Positions 24,592-33,190 of a DNA stretch of 64,000 nt are shown here, in pieces; position 1 is the first letter of the stretch, and every line of letters starts with the position of its first letter. The stretch covers positions 3,551 through 67,550 of the forward strand of contig JAEYTP010000042.1 of the NCBI GenBank assembly GCA_023433945.1, read 5' to 3'. The position numbers and the translations under genes are program-made. The DNA is from Bacillota bacterium. Lineage in GTDB: Bacteria; Bacillota; Clostridia; Acetivibrionales; DSM-1351. The notes under the pieces are model-generated. The model saw only the letters and a list, made by a program, of their open reading frames with translations. It was not told where the DNA came from and did no database searches.

Positions 24592-26121
24592 TTGTTAAGG
24601 AAAGTCAAAATAAGTAATGGTTGGGTTGAGGGGATTCCTGCAGCCGATCCTAGAATTACAGCATTTAAGGGCATACCTTTTGCACAACCACCAGTAGGTG
24701 ATTTAAGGTGGAGAGAACCACAGCCGGTAAAGGATTGGGAAGGTGTGTTAAAGTGTAGTACGTTTGGACCCATTCCTATGCAGTCTACGCCAGGGCTGGG
24801 AGATCCTGAACAATTATACAACAAAGAGTGGCATGTGGATAGCGATATAGCTATAAGTGAGGATTGTCTTTATCTTAATGTCTGGACTCCTGCAAAAAAA
24901 GAGGATGAAAAGTTACCCGTCATGGCATGGATTTTTGGCGGTGGTATGGTGGGCGGATATACCTCTGAAATGGAGTTTGATGGTGAAAGAATTGCAAGAC
25001 GGGGCGTAATACTTGTCAGTATAGGATACCGAGTAAACGGATTTGGATTTTTGGCTCATCCTGAATTGACAGCAGAAAGCAGCAGAGGTTTTAGTGGAAA
25101 CTACGGACTACTGGATCAACGTGCCGGACTAGAATGGATTCAAAAGAATATAAAAAGCTTTGGGGGCGATCCTGGGAATGTAACAGTATGTGGACAGTCT
25201 GCCGGAGGCAGAAGTACTTTATGCCACATTACCTCACCTATAAATGAAGGTTTGTTTAATAAGGCAATAATTCAAAGCGGCGGGGGGTTAATGGTAGGAT
25301 ATAGAGGATTCTATCCGCAACTAAAGACAGCTGAACAAAAAGGTATAGAATTCTTTGATATGTTAGGAGTTTCTAATCTTCAAGAAGCGAGAAAACTAGA
25401 TGCCGAATTCGTTTTGATAAAAGCAATGGAGTTTTATACCCCTCAGTATAGATGGGGGCCTATAGTGGATGGATACTTTATGAAAGAAGACCCGGTTGAA
25501 GCAATAGTTGCAGGCAGACAACATAACATTCCATGCATTGCATCAAGCACAACTAATGATATGAATTTTAAGCCTAATTTTAATACCATTGACGACTTAG
25601 TTGAATATGCTAAAGAAAATTTTGGTGATAAGTCAGAAGATTACATACGTCTATTTGATAGCTGCAATGGTGATATGGACAGCATTAACCAATTGGCAAA
25701 GTATGATGCTCTGGAGATTGGTAATATTGCGCTAGCCAAGGAAATAGTCAGGCATAATCAATCAAAAATTTACCTCTCAATGTTTGGCCCAGAGATGCCT
25801 GGAGATAATGCAGGTTGCTTCCATTCAAGCGACTTGTGGTTTACCTTTGAAACCTTAGCAAAGTGTTGGAGACCATTCCAGGGAAAGCACTATGACTTAG
25901 CCCGCCAAATATGCAACTACTGGACTAACTTTGTTAAAAATGGTGATCCAAATGGAAATGATAATGATGGAACACCTATGCCAGAATGGAAGCCATTTGA
26001 CCAACAAGATATAAAAATGATGTTCTTTGGTGATACTGCTCAGATGAAAATTAGTAGTGATAAGATGCTAGACTTCTTGGCGGAGCAAGAAATTGCGGCA
26101 GCAAAGAGAGCAAATAAGTAG
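24592..26121 (+). CDS. Type-B carboxylesterase (paralogue 2)
   Basis: A 509-residue cytosolic paralogue of the esterase at 21532-23100, divergently transcribed from the MFS/esterase pair. It shares long blocks at the N-terminus (GWVEGIPAADPRITAFKGIP) and C-terminus (SDLWFTFETLAKCWRPF). The nucleophile elbow is CGQSAGGRST and the catalytic His lies in GCFHSSDLWF. At the usual catalytic Glu position the sequence reads SSTTNDMNF, so an Asp appears to replace Glu; about 12 residues are missing in the lid region relative to the paralogue. The TTG start has a very strong ribosome site and sits 16 bases after the palindromic operator. The different active-site setting suggests a different ester substrate. 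Confidence 0.92.
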   Translation: MLRKVKISNGWVEGIPAADPRITAFKGIPFAQPPVGDLRWREPQPVKDWEGVLKCSTFGPIPMQSTPGLGDPEQLYNKEWHVDSDIAISEDCLYLNVWTPAKKEDEKLPVMAWIFGGGMVGGYTSEMEFDGERIARRGVILVSIGYRVNGFGFLAHPELTAESSRGFSGNYGLLDQRAGLEWIQKNIKSFGGDPGNVTVCGQSAGGRSTLCHITSPINEGLFNKAIIQSGGGLMVGYRGFYPQLKTAEQKGIEFFDMLGVSNLQEARKLDAEFVLIKAMEFYTPQYRWGPIVDGYFMKEDPVEAIVAGRQHNIPCIASSTTNDMNFKPNFNTIDDLVEYAKENFGDKSEDYIRLFDSCNGDMDSINQLAKYDALEIGNIALAKEIVRHNQSKIYLSMFGPEMPGDNAGCFHSSDLWFTFETLAKCWRPFQGKHYDLARQICNYWTNFVKNGDPNGNDNDGTPMPEWKPFDQQDIKMMFFGDTAQMKISSDKMLDFLAEQEIAAAKRANK

Positions 26122-26134
26122 TTAGCTAATGAAA

Positions 26135-26178
26135 TGGCCTCCACAATTTAGACCCAAAAATCTAATTTGTGGAGGCCA
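26135..26178. other. Long hairpin after esterase gene
   Basis: TGGCCTCCACAATTTAGA pairs with TCTAATTTGTGGAGGCCA (one mismatch). It has no good T-run on either strand, so it may stabilise mRNA ends or act as a weak bidirectional terminator between the convergent genes. Confidence 0.6.
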
Positions 26179-26218
26179 GTAAAATATACAAGTCTCTTTC
26201 CCATTCTACTAAAATGGT

Positions 26219-26323
26219 CTAGTTGCTACTTAGAAGTTGTCTACTTAAAATAGTTTAGTTCTTGCTTACAATTTGTAAAATTAAATAACTAGTTCTCATT
26301 TGCAATCGTCTACTTAAATAAAT
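26219..26323. repeat. Three degenerate 35-bp tandem repeats
   Basis: Units start at 26219, 26254 and 26289, exactly 35 bases apart, built on YTAGTTCTYRYTTRCAATYGTCTACTTAAATAA. A fourth, weaker unit may precede at 26184. The last unit runs over the 3' end of the esterase gene at 26310. Purpose unknown. Confidence 0.65.
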
Positions 26324-27470
26324 AAGATAAAAACTCTCTAGCACTATATCTCCAGACCTGCCATTCGTGGTAACCGGGGGTGGTATAATAGCGATATTTA
26401 ATGCCCATATCATCCAGTGTTGAAAAGGCTTTTTTGTGGCTTTTAACCAATCCCTCTTCCTGCTCGCCAGCCGATAAAAATAATAGTTTCATTTTGCTGT
26501 TAAACTCTTCTTTGTTTGACAAGAGCGGAGTATAGTCGTCTTCACCGTTGTTTATGTATAAGTGTGCGCTAAATATACCAACAGAAGAAAAATACTCAAG
26601 GTTATTAAAAACAGTATATTGGCTTTGGAAGCCTCCCATTGATAGACCAGCCATTGAGCGGTATTCACGCTCTGCAATGGTTCTATACTTTTTGTCGATG
26701 AACGGTATGCAGTCCTTAGTTATAACCTCATCAATACAGCCTCTTGCAGAATGGCCACCACCGTAAGGATAAAAGGAATAACCATTGTTCATAACAATAA
26801 TCATTTCCTCGCATTGTCCATCGGCTATCATATTGTCGGCTATATAGTTGATTTTGCCCTGCCATATCCATGAGGCTTCACTCTCGCCGCCACCGTGTTG
26901 TAAGTATAATACAGGATATCTCTTGCTAGTATTACTTTCGTAACTTGGAGGAGTATAAACAAAGCAGTTTCTAACACGCCCTGTAACACTGCTGTTGAAG
27001 TATTCCATACGGATGGTGCCATGTGGTACAGGCTGCAATAAATAAAAGTCTGAGTTATTGTCAGGAAGTTCAAAAAAGTTCATTACTCTTGCACAGCCAT
27101 AGCCATATGGAGCAAGATCATTTGTAACACAATTACCGTCTACAAAATATTCGTGGTAGTGAAAGCCCGCGCCTATTCCTTCAATGGTGACCGACCAGAG
27201 AGTATCATCTTGTCTGACTAGGGCATGCCTTGTGTTACCCATTGTGCCCCCAATGCCAGCAACCTCAACTGACTTTGCAACCTTGGAGAAGTAGTTAAAG
27301 GTAACATCTCCATTTTCTTGGACAATCACTCCTTGGGGTTGTACTTTATACTCTCCACAAGGGACCCCGTTTTTATCGATTTTCATTACAAGGTTACGGT
27401 TGGTGGGGTCAAATATAAGGGGGTTGGCATTGAGCGCTTGATTTGATAATATTTTAGAATCAATTTTCAT
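26310..27470 (-). CDS. CE1-like esterase (feruloyl/enterochelin-esterase type), paralogue B
   Basis: A 386-residue alpha/beta-hydrolase of the esterase D/feruloyl-esterase (CE1) group. An N-terminal immunoglobulin-like/CBM48-type domain (about 40-130, GDVTFNYFSKVAKSVEVAGIGG) precedes the catalytic domain (about 150-386). The nucleophile is Ser in MAGLSMGGFQS and the catalytic His is in TPGYHEWQVW. There is no signal peptide, which is unusual for wall-degrading CE1 enzymes and points to imported oligomeric or small-molecule esters. It follows its paralogue by 14 bases on the same strand, so they form one transcript. Acyl specificity, such as feruloyl, acetyl or hydroxymethylglutaryl, cannot be read from sequence. 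Confidence 0.86.
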   Translation of the reverse strand: MKIDSKILSNQALNANPLIFDPTNRNLVMKIDKNGVPCGEYKVQPQGVIVQENGDVTFNYFSKVAKSVEVAGIGGTMGNTRHALVRQDDTLWSVTIEGIGAGFHYHEYFVDGNCVTNDLAPYGYGCARVMNFFELPDNNSDFYLLQPVPHGTIRMEYFNSSVTGRVRNCFVYTPPSYESNTSKRYPVLYLQHGGGESEASWIWQGKINYIADNMIADGQCEEMIIVMNNGYSFYPYGGGHSARGCIDEVITKDCIPFIDKKYRTIAEREYRSMAGLSMGGFQSQYTVFNNLEYFSSVGIFSAHLYINNGEDDYTPLLSNKEEFNSKMKLLFLSAGEQEEGLVKSHKKAFSTLDDMGIKYRYYTTPGYHEWQVWRYSAREFLSYLFK

Positions 27471-27484
27471 ATCGTGCTTCTCCT

Positions 27485-28639
27485 TTACTTTTGAAAGATG
27501 AGTGGAAGAAATGCGTGTACGCTATGTCTCCAAACGTCCCAGGTATGATGTCCCGGACAGGAAAATGAATATAGGGAGGTTGCACCCTGTTGCTGCAGCT
27601 TATCGATGATCTCCATTGGAGATTTGAAAAAAGAACCCTCCTGATCACCTGAGGATACAAAAATAACATCAAAGCAAGAGTTAATTTTTTGTGGGTCGGA
27701 AAAGAATTCACTGTAATCATATTCTGGTCGGGTAATGGGAAGTCCACCGCTGAAAATACCTATTGAAGAAAACAGGTGGTTATTTGCCATGCCTATTGTA
27801 AATGCCTGGAATGATCCCAGTGATAATCCCGCAATCGCGCGATGAGCTTTATCAGAAATAACTCTATACTTGCTCTCTATGTATGGGATACAACTGTTTA
27901 CTAGCTCTGATCCAAAGTCACCGGGGAAGAATACATATTCCTTTTCACCCTCAAAGGCATAACCGCAATTCATTACTATTATCATTTCTTTACACAAGCC
28001 TTTAGCAATTAGATTGTCAGTAATCAGATTAAGCTTTCCCTGCCATATCCATCCCGTCTCACTCTCGCCAACACCATGCTGAATGTATAGAATAGGATAT
28101 TGCTTGTTGCAAGTATCGTATTCTGGTGGGGTATATACCCAACAGCATTTAGTCCTGCCAGTAACTGAAGAGGTATAAAGCTCCATTCTGACATCTCCAT
28201 GAGGAACATCGTTTAGGTAGTAGAACTCACTTTTTTCATCTGGCTTTTCAAAGAAATTAATTGGGTAAAAGCATCCATATCCCACTGCGGCACGAGGATT
28301 AATACACCTGTGGTCGTCGATGAAATATTGATAATAATGAAAGCCTGCCCCAATGCCTGATACTGTTGCTTGCCACCATCCATTGTCTATTTTGGTTAGA
28401 GGGTGTTTTTCGTTACCCATATAACCGCCTATACCTGCCACTTCTATTTTATATGCTGTTGTAGAATAAAAAGAGAAGGTGACATCACCGTTTTCTTCAA
28501 GCTTAACGGCAGGATAAATATCACGGTAATATATGTTTGGGACGTCAGGGGTACTTGGGTTAGGCGGTGAAAAGACTGCTTCCTTGTTCAAAGGGTCAAA
28601 GAACAAAAGATGAGAATAAAGAATACTATTGTCATTCAT
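27485..28639 (-). CDS. CE1-like esterase, paralogue A
   Basis: A 384-residue paralogue of the preceding protein, with the same two-domain build. The N-terminal domain reads GDVTFSFYSTTAYKIEVAGIGG; the nucleophile elbow is AGLSLGSFQAF and the catalytic His is in CPGHHTWDVWRHS. The two proteins agree strongly in GIGAGFHYYQYFID and ESETGWIWQGKLNLITDN, so a duplication is clear. The frame is open from 28702, but AAGGAGA just before 28639 fixes the start (MNDNSILYSH). No signal peptide. Two direct half-operators (28701 and 28726) lie upstream of it. Confidence 0.86.
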   Translation of the reverse strand: MNDNSILYSHLLFFDPLNKEAVFSPPNPSTPDVPNIYYRDIYPAVKLEENGDVTFSFYSTTAYKIEVAGIGGYMGNEKHPLTKIDNGWWQATVSGIGAGFHYYQYFIDDHRCINPRAAVGYGCFYPINFFEKPDEKSEFYYLNDVPHGDVRMELYTSSVTGRTKCCWVYTPPEYDTCNKQYPILYIQHGVGESETGWIWQGKLNLITDNLIAKGLCKEMIIVMNCGYAFEGEKEYVFFPGDFGSELVNSCIPYIESKYRVISDKAHRAIAGLSLGSFQAFTIGMANNHLFSSIGIFSGGLPITRPEYDYSEFFSDPQKINSCFDVIFVSSGDQEGSFFKSPMEIIDKLQQQGATSLYSFSCPGHHTWDVWRHSVHAFLPLIFQK

Positions 28640-28700
28640 CTTTATATATCTCCTTAACAAAATATTTGTTACCATTATAATCCATCCAAAATCAACTAAC

Positions 28701-28736
28701 AATATTTAGTAGAAAATAATGCAAAAATATTTAGTA
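28701..28736. promoter_or_regulatory. Two half-operators upstream of the CE1-like genes
   Basis: AATATTTAGTA occurs at 28701-28711 and 28726-28736, 25 bases apart in the same orientation. It matches 10 of 11 bases of the right half of the palindrome at 24557. The other half of each site is degenerate. Confidence 0.5.
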
Positions 28737-28938
28737 AAAACGGTATAATTTCCAAATAAATTTAGCTATTTAGAAGAATAACTATTGTTCTAAAGCCAGT
28801 ATATATTATTTTTGGATTAGGGTGACTACATATTGATTTGTTTAGCAATAAAGAGGTATAATTTTAGCATATTATGTGTTGTAGAATAAGGCGTTAGATT
28901 AATCAGAGTATGAAATTGATTATAGGGAGGGATAATTT

Positions 28939-29958
28939 TTGAAAAAGGGTGTTAGTATCAAGAAAATAGCACAGGAACTTAATCTCTCTCAGGGTACAGT
29001 GTCATTAGTACTCAACGATAGAGGCACCGAGATGAGAATATCTGAGGATACTCAAAAGAGAGTGTACGATAAGGCCAAAGCTCTCGGTTATTTTAAGTCT
29101 CATAATTCTTCTAAAAAGCTTAAGCCCGTACTAAATAATGCACCTGTTATTACCTTTTTTTGTCCTTACGTACCAGAGGGTGGACCTCTTGGCAGAGTAA
29201 TGTTGGGCGTTCAAAATATGATTAGAACAGCGGGTTTTCCCCTTCAAATTATTTTTCAACCCTTTGAGCTGGATAACTTGGAAGCATATGCATCAAGATT
29301 ATCTTCAAAGTACTGTAATGGAGCTATTATTTTGAATATTTCGGAAAATGATTTTAGTTTCCTATCTTCTCATAAAATAAATATACCGGTAGTACTTTTT
29401 AACTACTTAAGCCCTAATTTCAGCACTGTTTATATAGATAGCTATGATGTTGGAATGACAGCTGCTAAAATATTTGCTGCCAAGGGTCATAAGAGAGCTG
29501 CTTTAATCACACCAGATAAATCAAATAAACCCAGAAGTCTCTGCAAAACAGGTTTTTTGGATGGCTGCAAAAGTTTTGATATAGAGATAGAGGAAGGACA
29601 TATAATTGAAGAAGAAAACAGCTTTTCAGGTGGTAAGGCTTCGGTTAAAAGGCTTATAGAAATGGGTACACTTCCTTCCGCGCTCTTTATACAGAACAGT
29701 TATATGGCTATAGGTGGAATACCATTATTAAAAGAAAAAGTAAAAATACCTGATGACATGGAAGTAATATCTTATGGGGGAAATGTACTAAATGAAGCAA
29801 TTTCGCCATCTATTACTGCAATACAATATCCTATCGAAGAAATGACAGAGTCCTGCATGAGGGTGCTTTTAAAAATGATGCAGTCGGGTGATAACAATCC
29901 GATTTCACAAATTATAGAAACAAAGGTTGAATACAGAGATAGTTGCCCGAAACCTTAA
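28939..29958 (+). CDS. LacI-family transcriptional regulator
   Basis: A 339-residue sugar-responsive repressor. The N-terminal helix-turn-helix reads SIKKIAQELNLSQGTVSLVLND, with a hinge region up to residue 60. The periplasmic-binding-protein-like sensor domain follows (about 65-335), with CNGAIILNISEND, VYIDSYDVGMTAAKIFAAKGHKRAALIT and a C-terminal ITAIQYPIEEM. The TTG start has AGGGAGGG 8 bases upstream. It is divergent from the CE1-like esterases and sits amid genes carrying TTTGCTA/AATATTTAGYA sites, so it is the best candidate for their regulator. Its own upstream region contains TAGCA half-sites at 28843 and 28856, allowing autoregulation. Confidence 0.93.
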   Translation: MKKGVSIKKIAQELNLSQGTVSLVLNDRGTEMRISEDTQKRVYDKAKALGYFKSHNSSKKLKPVLNNAPVITFFCPYVPEGGPLGRVMLGVQNMIRTAGFPLQIIFQPFELDNLEAYASRLSSKYCNGAIILNISENDFSFLSSHKINIPVVLFNYLSPNFSTVYIDSYDVGMTAAKIFAAKGHKRAALITPDKSNKPRSLCKTGFLDGCKSFDIEIEEGHIIEEENSFSGGKASVKRLIEMGTLPSALFIQNSYMAIGGIPLLKEKVKIPDDMEVISYGGNVLNEAISPSITAIQYPIEEMTESCMRVLLKMMQSGDNNPISQIIETKVEYRDSCPKP

Positions 29959-30000
29959 AAATATTATACATATATTAAAATTTTTATACTTGCTTTCACT

Positions 30001-30034
30001 AAATATCTATTTTCATTAAAATAGATATTTTTTT
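30001..30034 (+). terminator. Terminator after the LacI-family gene
   Basis: AAATATCTATTTT and AAAATAGATATTT are perfectly complementary (13 bases) around CATT, followed by TTTT. All stem pairs but two are A-T. Confidence 0.75.
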
Positions 30035-30186
30035 ATTAATATAGTTCCTTCATTCTTTTCTTATGCCTATCTATAATAAAATTGACAATCAAAAGCCTCT
30101 AATTACTGCATGCAAAATACTGGATTTTATGTAAGTAATAACAATTATTTAAATTATAGTATGACGAAAGGAATGGGGATAAACAA

Positions 30187-30570
30187 ATGAGTATCAAACT
30201 AAAGATTTCAGCTGATGACGTTGAACCTACACATTTAGAGGGTAGAGACTTGAGATGGATTATTAATGACAAGACGGTGAATGCTCAAAAAATGAGTATT
30301 GCAATAATGCATTGCTTTCCACATGCTATTGTGAAACCACTCCATGCACACAGAGATATAGAAGAAGTAATTTATATCATAGAAGGACAAGGGCAGGCGT
30401 GGATAGATGGATTGCTTGTTGACTTCAAAAAGGGAGATGCGGTGTTCTTCCCTGCAAACTCCATGCATCAGGTAAGAAATACCGGAGATGAAGTACTTGT
30501 TACCGCATCAATATTTTCCGCAGTTACAAATTCCGACGATTATATAATTTATGATAAGAGCATGTTTTAG
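30187..30570 (+). CDS. Cupin-domain protein
   Basis: A 127-residue single-domain cupin. Motif 1 is HAHRDIEEVIYIIEGQGQAWIDG with the metal-binding His-His-Glu set, and motif 2 contains GDAVFFPANSMHQVRNTG with the last His. Such small cupins act as sugar isomerases, epimerases, lyases or sensors. It starts a co-directional set with the apiosidase-like hydrolase (9 bases later) and the split transketolase, so a role in handling the released sugar, for example anomer or branched-sugar isomerisation, is a fair but untested idea. Confidence 0.85.
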   Translation: MSIKLKISADDVEPTHLEGRDLRWIINDKTVNAQKMSIAIMHCFPHAIVKPLHAHRDIEEVIYIIEGQGQAWIDGLLVDFKKGDAVFFPANSMHQVRNTGDEVLVTASIFSAVTNSDDYIIYDKSMF

Positions 30571-30579
30571 GGGGTAAAT

Positions 30580-32331
30580 ATGAAAAACGTTCATGTATGG
30601 GAAAAGATTGAAATAGAGCTGATTGCAAAGAATAGTTATGAAAATGCCTATTGTGAAGTTGAGACATGGGTAGTTTTAGAGGGTCCTGGCTTCAAAAGGA
30701 AGGTTTTTGGCTTTTGGGACGGAGGACAATCCTTTAAGGTTAGGCTAGTAGCCACCTGTCCGGGAAAGTGGAGCTGGTACTCTGAATCAAATACAGGTGA
30801 TGAAGGACTCAACGGCATTAAGGGAAGCTTCAATGCAATTGAGTGGACAGAGCAAGAAAAAGAACAAAATGCCTGCAGACGAGGCATGATTATTGCTACC
30901 CCAAATGGGCGTGGGTTTCAATACTATGACGGAACGCCCTACTTTATGCTGGGAGATACTTGGTGGTCAACTCCAACATACCGCTATCCCTGGCACGATG
31001 ATGAAAAGCCACGCGCTGTAGGCCCTGATATGGGATTCAAGGATATGGTAAAGTACCGCAAAAATCAAGGCTATAATTGCATTGCTATGTTGGCAGGTCA
31101 CCCTACCTGGTCAAATGATGGACTCCCTCCAAAGATTAAGATGAATGATGCATATGGAACAGCAATTAGAGCAGCATGGATGGATACTGATTCAGGTAGT
31201 GCGAAGGATATGCATAATGAGGGAGGACGTCCTTTCTTATTCCCTGGTAAGGTAAAGGGTTATGAAGAGGTAGTTCCTGACTTTGACATGATAAATCCGG
31301 AATACTTTAAGCATATGGATAAGAAGATTGATTATCTGAATGAAAATGGCTTCACTGCATTCATTGAGGTTATCAGAAGGGATGTAAGCCAGGTATGGAA
31401 ACGCTATGGCGGCTGGCCTCATTCATATGAGAGATACATACAATACATATTCAGAAGATATCAGGCAAATAACTGTATGTTTAGCCCTATTCACTTCGAC
31501 TATATAGGGAATACCATACTTCCAAGGGAATATAACGAGCCAATAAATGCAGTAATAGAACAGTATGGACAACCTCCATTTGGAACTTTATTAGGTACTA
31601 ATGCCTCGCCATCTACCCTATGTAATTTTGGAGGTCCAGGGGAAAACCGCTGGCTTACCTTCCACCAAATAGGAAATTGGAGAGAACACGATCATTATTG
31701 GTATTTGACTGAAATATTTAATTCAGAGCCAGCAAGACCAGCTATAAACGGTGAGCCATATTATCCGGGGTTCCCCGACGATAACCCAAAGACAAACAGC
31801 ATAGAAGCAGAATTCAACTGTCGTTCAGGTATGTACGGAAGCTTTTTGTCAGGTGGACTTGGAGGTTATATCTACGGTGTAGAGGGAATGTGGGGAAGCG
31901 ACATAGAGAAAAATGCAAAATACAGAATGTGGGAGGCTATTGAATTTAAGTCTGGTGCTCTTGTATACAATCTCAAGAAGTTTGTGGACAGGGTCGGGGC
32001 AAGATACATAGACCTAGAACCAAATGTGGAGCTTATTACTCCAAATAAATCCGGGGTAGTAAATGGTTACACTGGCTGGGCATACTGCGCAGCAACCAAG
32101 GAGAGAGACATACTGATGTTCTACTTTGAAAAGGATTGCTTGCAAGGTACAGTTAGAGGGCTTAAACCAAATGCTCCATACTCCATAGAATGGTTTAATG
32201 TTATAACTGGTGAGTGGAAATCAGATTCAAGAGTGATGAGCACTATTTGTGCTGATAATATGGGTCGCATTATACTTCCTGAATTCCCACAAAAGGATAT
32301 GGATTGGGGCTTATATCTAGAAGAGATATAG
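30580..32331 (+). CDS. DUF5060/DUF4038 glycoside hydrolase, apiosidase-like (GH140-type)
   Basis: A 583-residue cytosolic protein. Residues 1-80 form a DUF5060-like beta domain (VHVWEKIEIELIAKNSYENA, VRLVATCPGKWSWY). The main part (about 100-470) is a DUF4038 TIM barrel that begins GRGFQYYDGTPYFMLGDTWWS, the characteristic opening of apiosidase-like GH140 and related enzymes; acidic residues in SPIHFDYIGN and NSEPARPAINGEPYYPG are possible catalytic positions. The C-terminal 100 residues are a beta domain. No signal peptide. In GH140 the reaction releases D-apiose from pectin side chains; here the likely substrate is an imported glycoside. The split transketolase follows within 45 bases. Confidence 0.82.
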   Translation: MKNVHVWEKIEIELIAKNSYENAYCEVETWVVLEGPGFKRKVFGFWDGGQSFKVRLVATCPGKWSWYSESNTGDEGLNGIKGSFNAIEWTEQEKEQNACRRGMIIATPNGRGFQYYDGTPYFMLGDTWWSTPTYRYPWHDDEKPRAVGPDMGFKDMVKYRKNQGYNCIAMLAGHPTWSNDGLPPKIKMNDAYGTAIRAAWMDTDSGSAKDMHNEGGRPFLFPGKVKGYEEVVPDFDMINPEYFKHMDKKIDYLNENGFTAFIEVIRRDVSQVWKRYGGWPHSYERYIQYIFRRYQANNCMFSPIHFDYIGNTILPREYNEPINAVIEQYGQPPFGTLLGTNASPSTLCNFGGPGENRWLTFHQIGNWREHDHYWYLTEIFNSEPARPAINGEPYYPGFPDDNPKTNSIEAEFNCRSGMYGSFLSGGLGGYIYGVEGMWGSDIEKNAKYRMWEAIEFKSGALVYNLKKFVDRVGARYIDLEPNVELITPNKSGVVNGYTGWAYCAATKERDILMFYFEKDCLQGTVRGLKPNAPYSIEWFNVITGEWKSDSRVMSTICADNMGRIILPEFPQKDMDWGLYLEEI

Positions 32332-32375
32332 TTAGAGAGTTTATCAGGGAGAGATATGGATTTAGGAGGTGCACA

Positions 32376-33179
32376 ATGAAGCTTACGCAACAGCGAGTAG
32401 ATGAGTTAAATAAGCTATGTCATACGTTTAGAAGGACTTTAATAGATATGCTATATAAGGTTCAAACAGGGCATCCAGGAGGCTCTTTGTCCTGTACCGA
32501 GATAATTACCACACTCTATTTTGAGAAGATGAATGTAGAGAGTGACAGGTTTGTACTTTCAAAAGGTCATGCAGCGCCTATGTTATATATCAATCTTGCT
32601 AATAAGGGTTTTTTCGAGCTGGAGGATTTGTATTCTTTGAGGCAGATTAACTGCCACTTGCAAGGACACCCTTGCAAGAGGAAAACACCAGGAGTGCAAA
32701 TATCAACAGGAGCCTTGGGACTTGGCTTATCAGCAGGGTTGGGTTTGAGTCTAAGTGACAGGCTCAATCAAAAGGATAATTACACTTATGTACTGATGGG
32801 CGATGGAGAGATACAAGAAGGTGCCATCTGGGAGGCTGCAATGAGCGCATATAAATTCAAAGCTGATCACTTAATAGCAATATTAGACCAAAATGGTGTA
32901 CAGCTGGACGGAACTACCGAGGAGATAATGCCAATGGGCAATATAGCGGACAAGTGGACAGCATTTGGCTGGAATGTTATACATGCAGACGGGCACAATA
33001 TTGCTGACTTTGCTGATGCTATAGATAAAGCAAAGGAGAATAGAGGCACTCCAACTATTATTATTGCGAAGACTGTAAAAGGAAAAGGAATATCTTTTAT
33101 GGAAGGCAAAAATGCATGGCATGGAAAGCCTATTGGCACAGAAGAATACTATCAGGCAATTAATGAACTAGGTGCGTAA
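32376..33179 (+). CDS. Split transketolase, N-terminal (TPP-binding) subunit
   Basis: A 267-residue subunit equal to the first third of transketolase. Visible are the substrate-side QTGHPGGSLSCTEI and SKGHAAPMLYINLA, and the thiamine-diphosphate/Mg motif MGDGEIQEGAIWEAAMSA...DQNGVQLDG. The start at 32376 has TAGGAGG 8 bases upstream; a longer frame from 32304 overlaps the hydrolase. The C-terminal subunit follows after 11 bases. Split transketolases serve the pentose phosphate pathway but also special routes such as apulose-4-phosphate transketolase in apiose breakdown. Being placed directly behind an apiosidase-like gene favours the special role. Confidence 0.92.
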   Translation: MKLTQQRVDELNKLCHTFRRTLIDMLYKVQTGHPGGSLSCTEIITTLYFEKMNVESDRFVLSKGHAAPMLYINLANKGFFELEDLYSLRQINCHLQGHPCKRKTPGVQISTGALGLGLSAGLGLSLSDRLNQKDNYTYVLMGDGEIQEGAIWEAAMSAYKFKADHLIAILDQNGVQLDGTTEEIMPMGNIADKWTAFGWNVIHADGHNIADFADAIDKAKENRGTPTIIIAKTVKGKGISFMEGKNAWHGKPIGTEEYYQAINELGA

Positions 33180-33190
33180 GGAGGATACAT

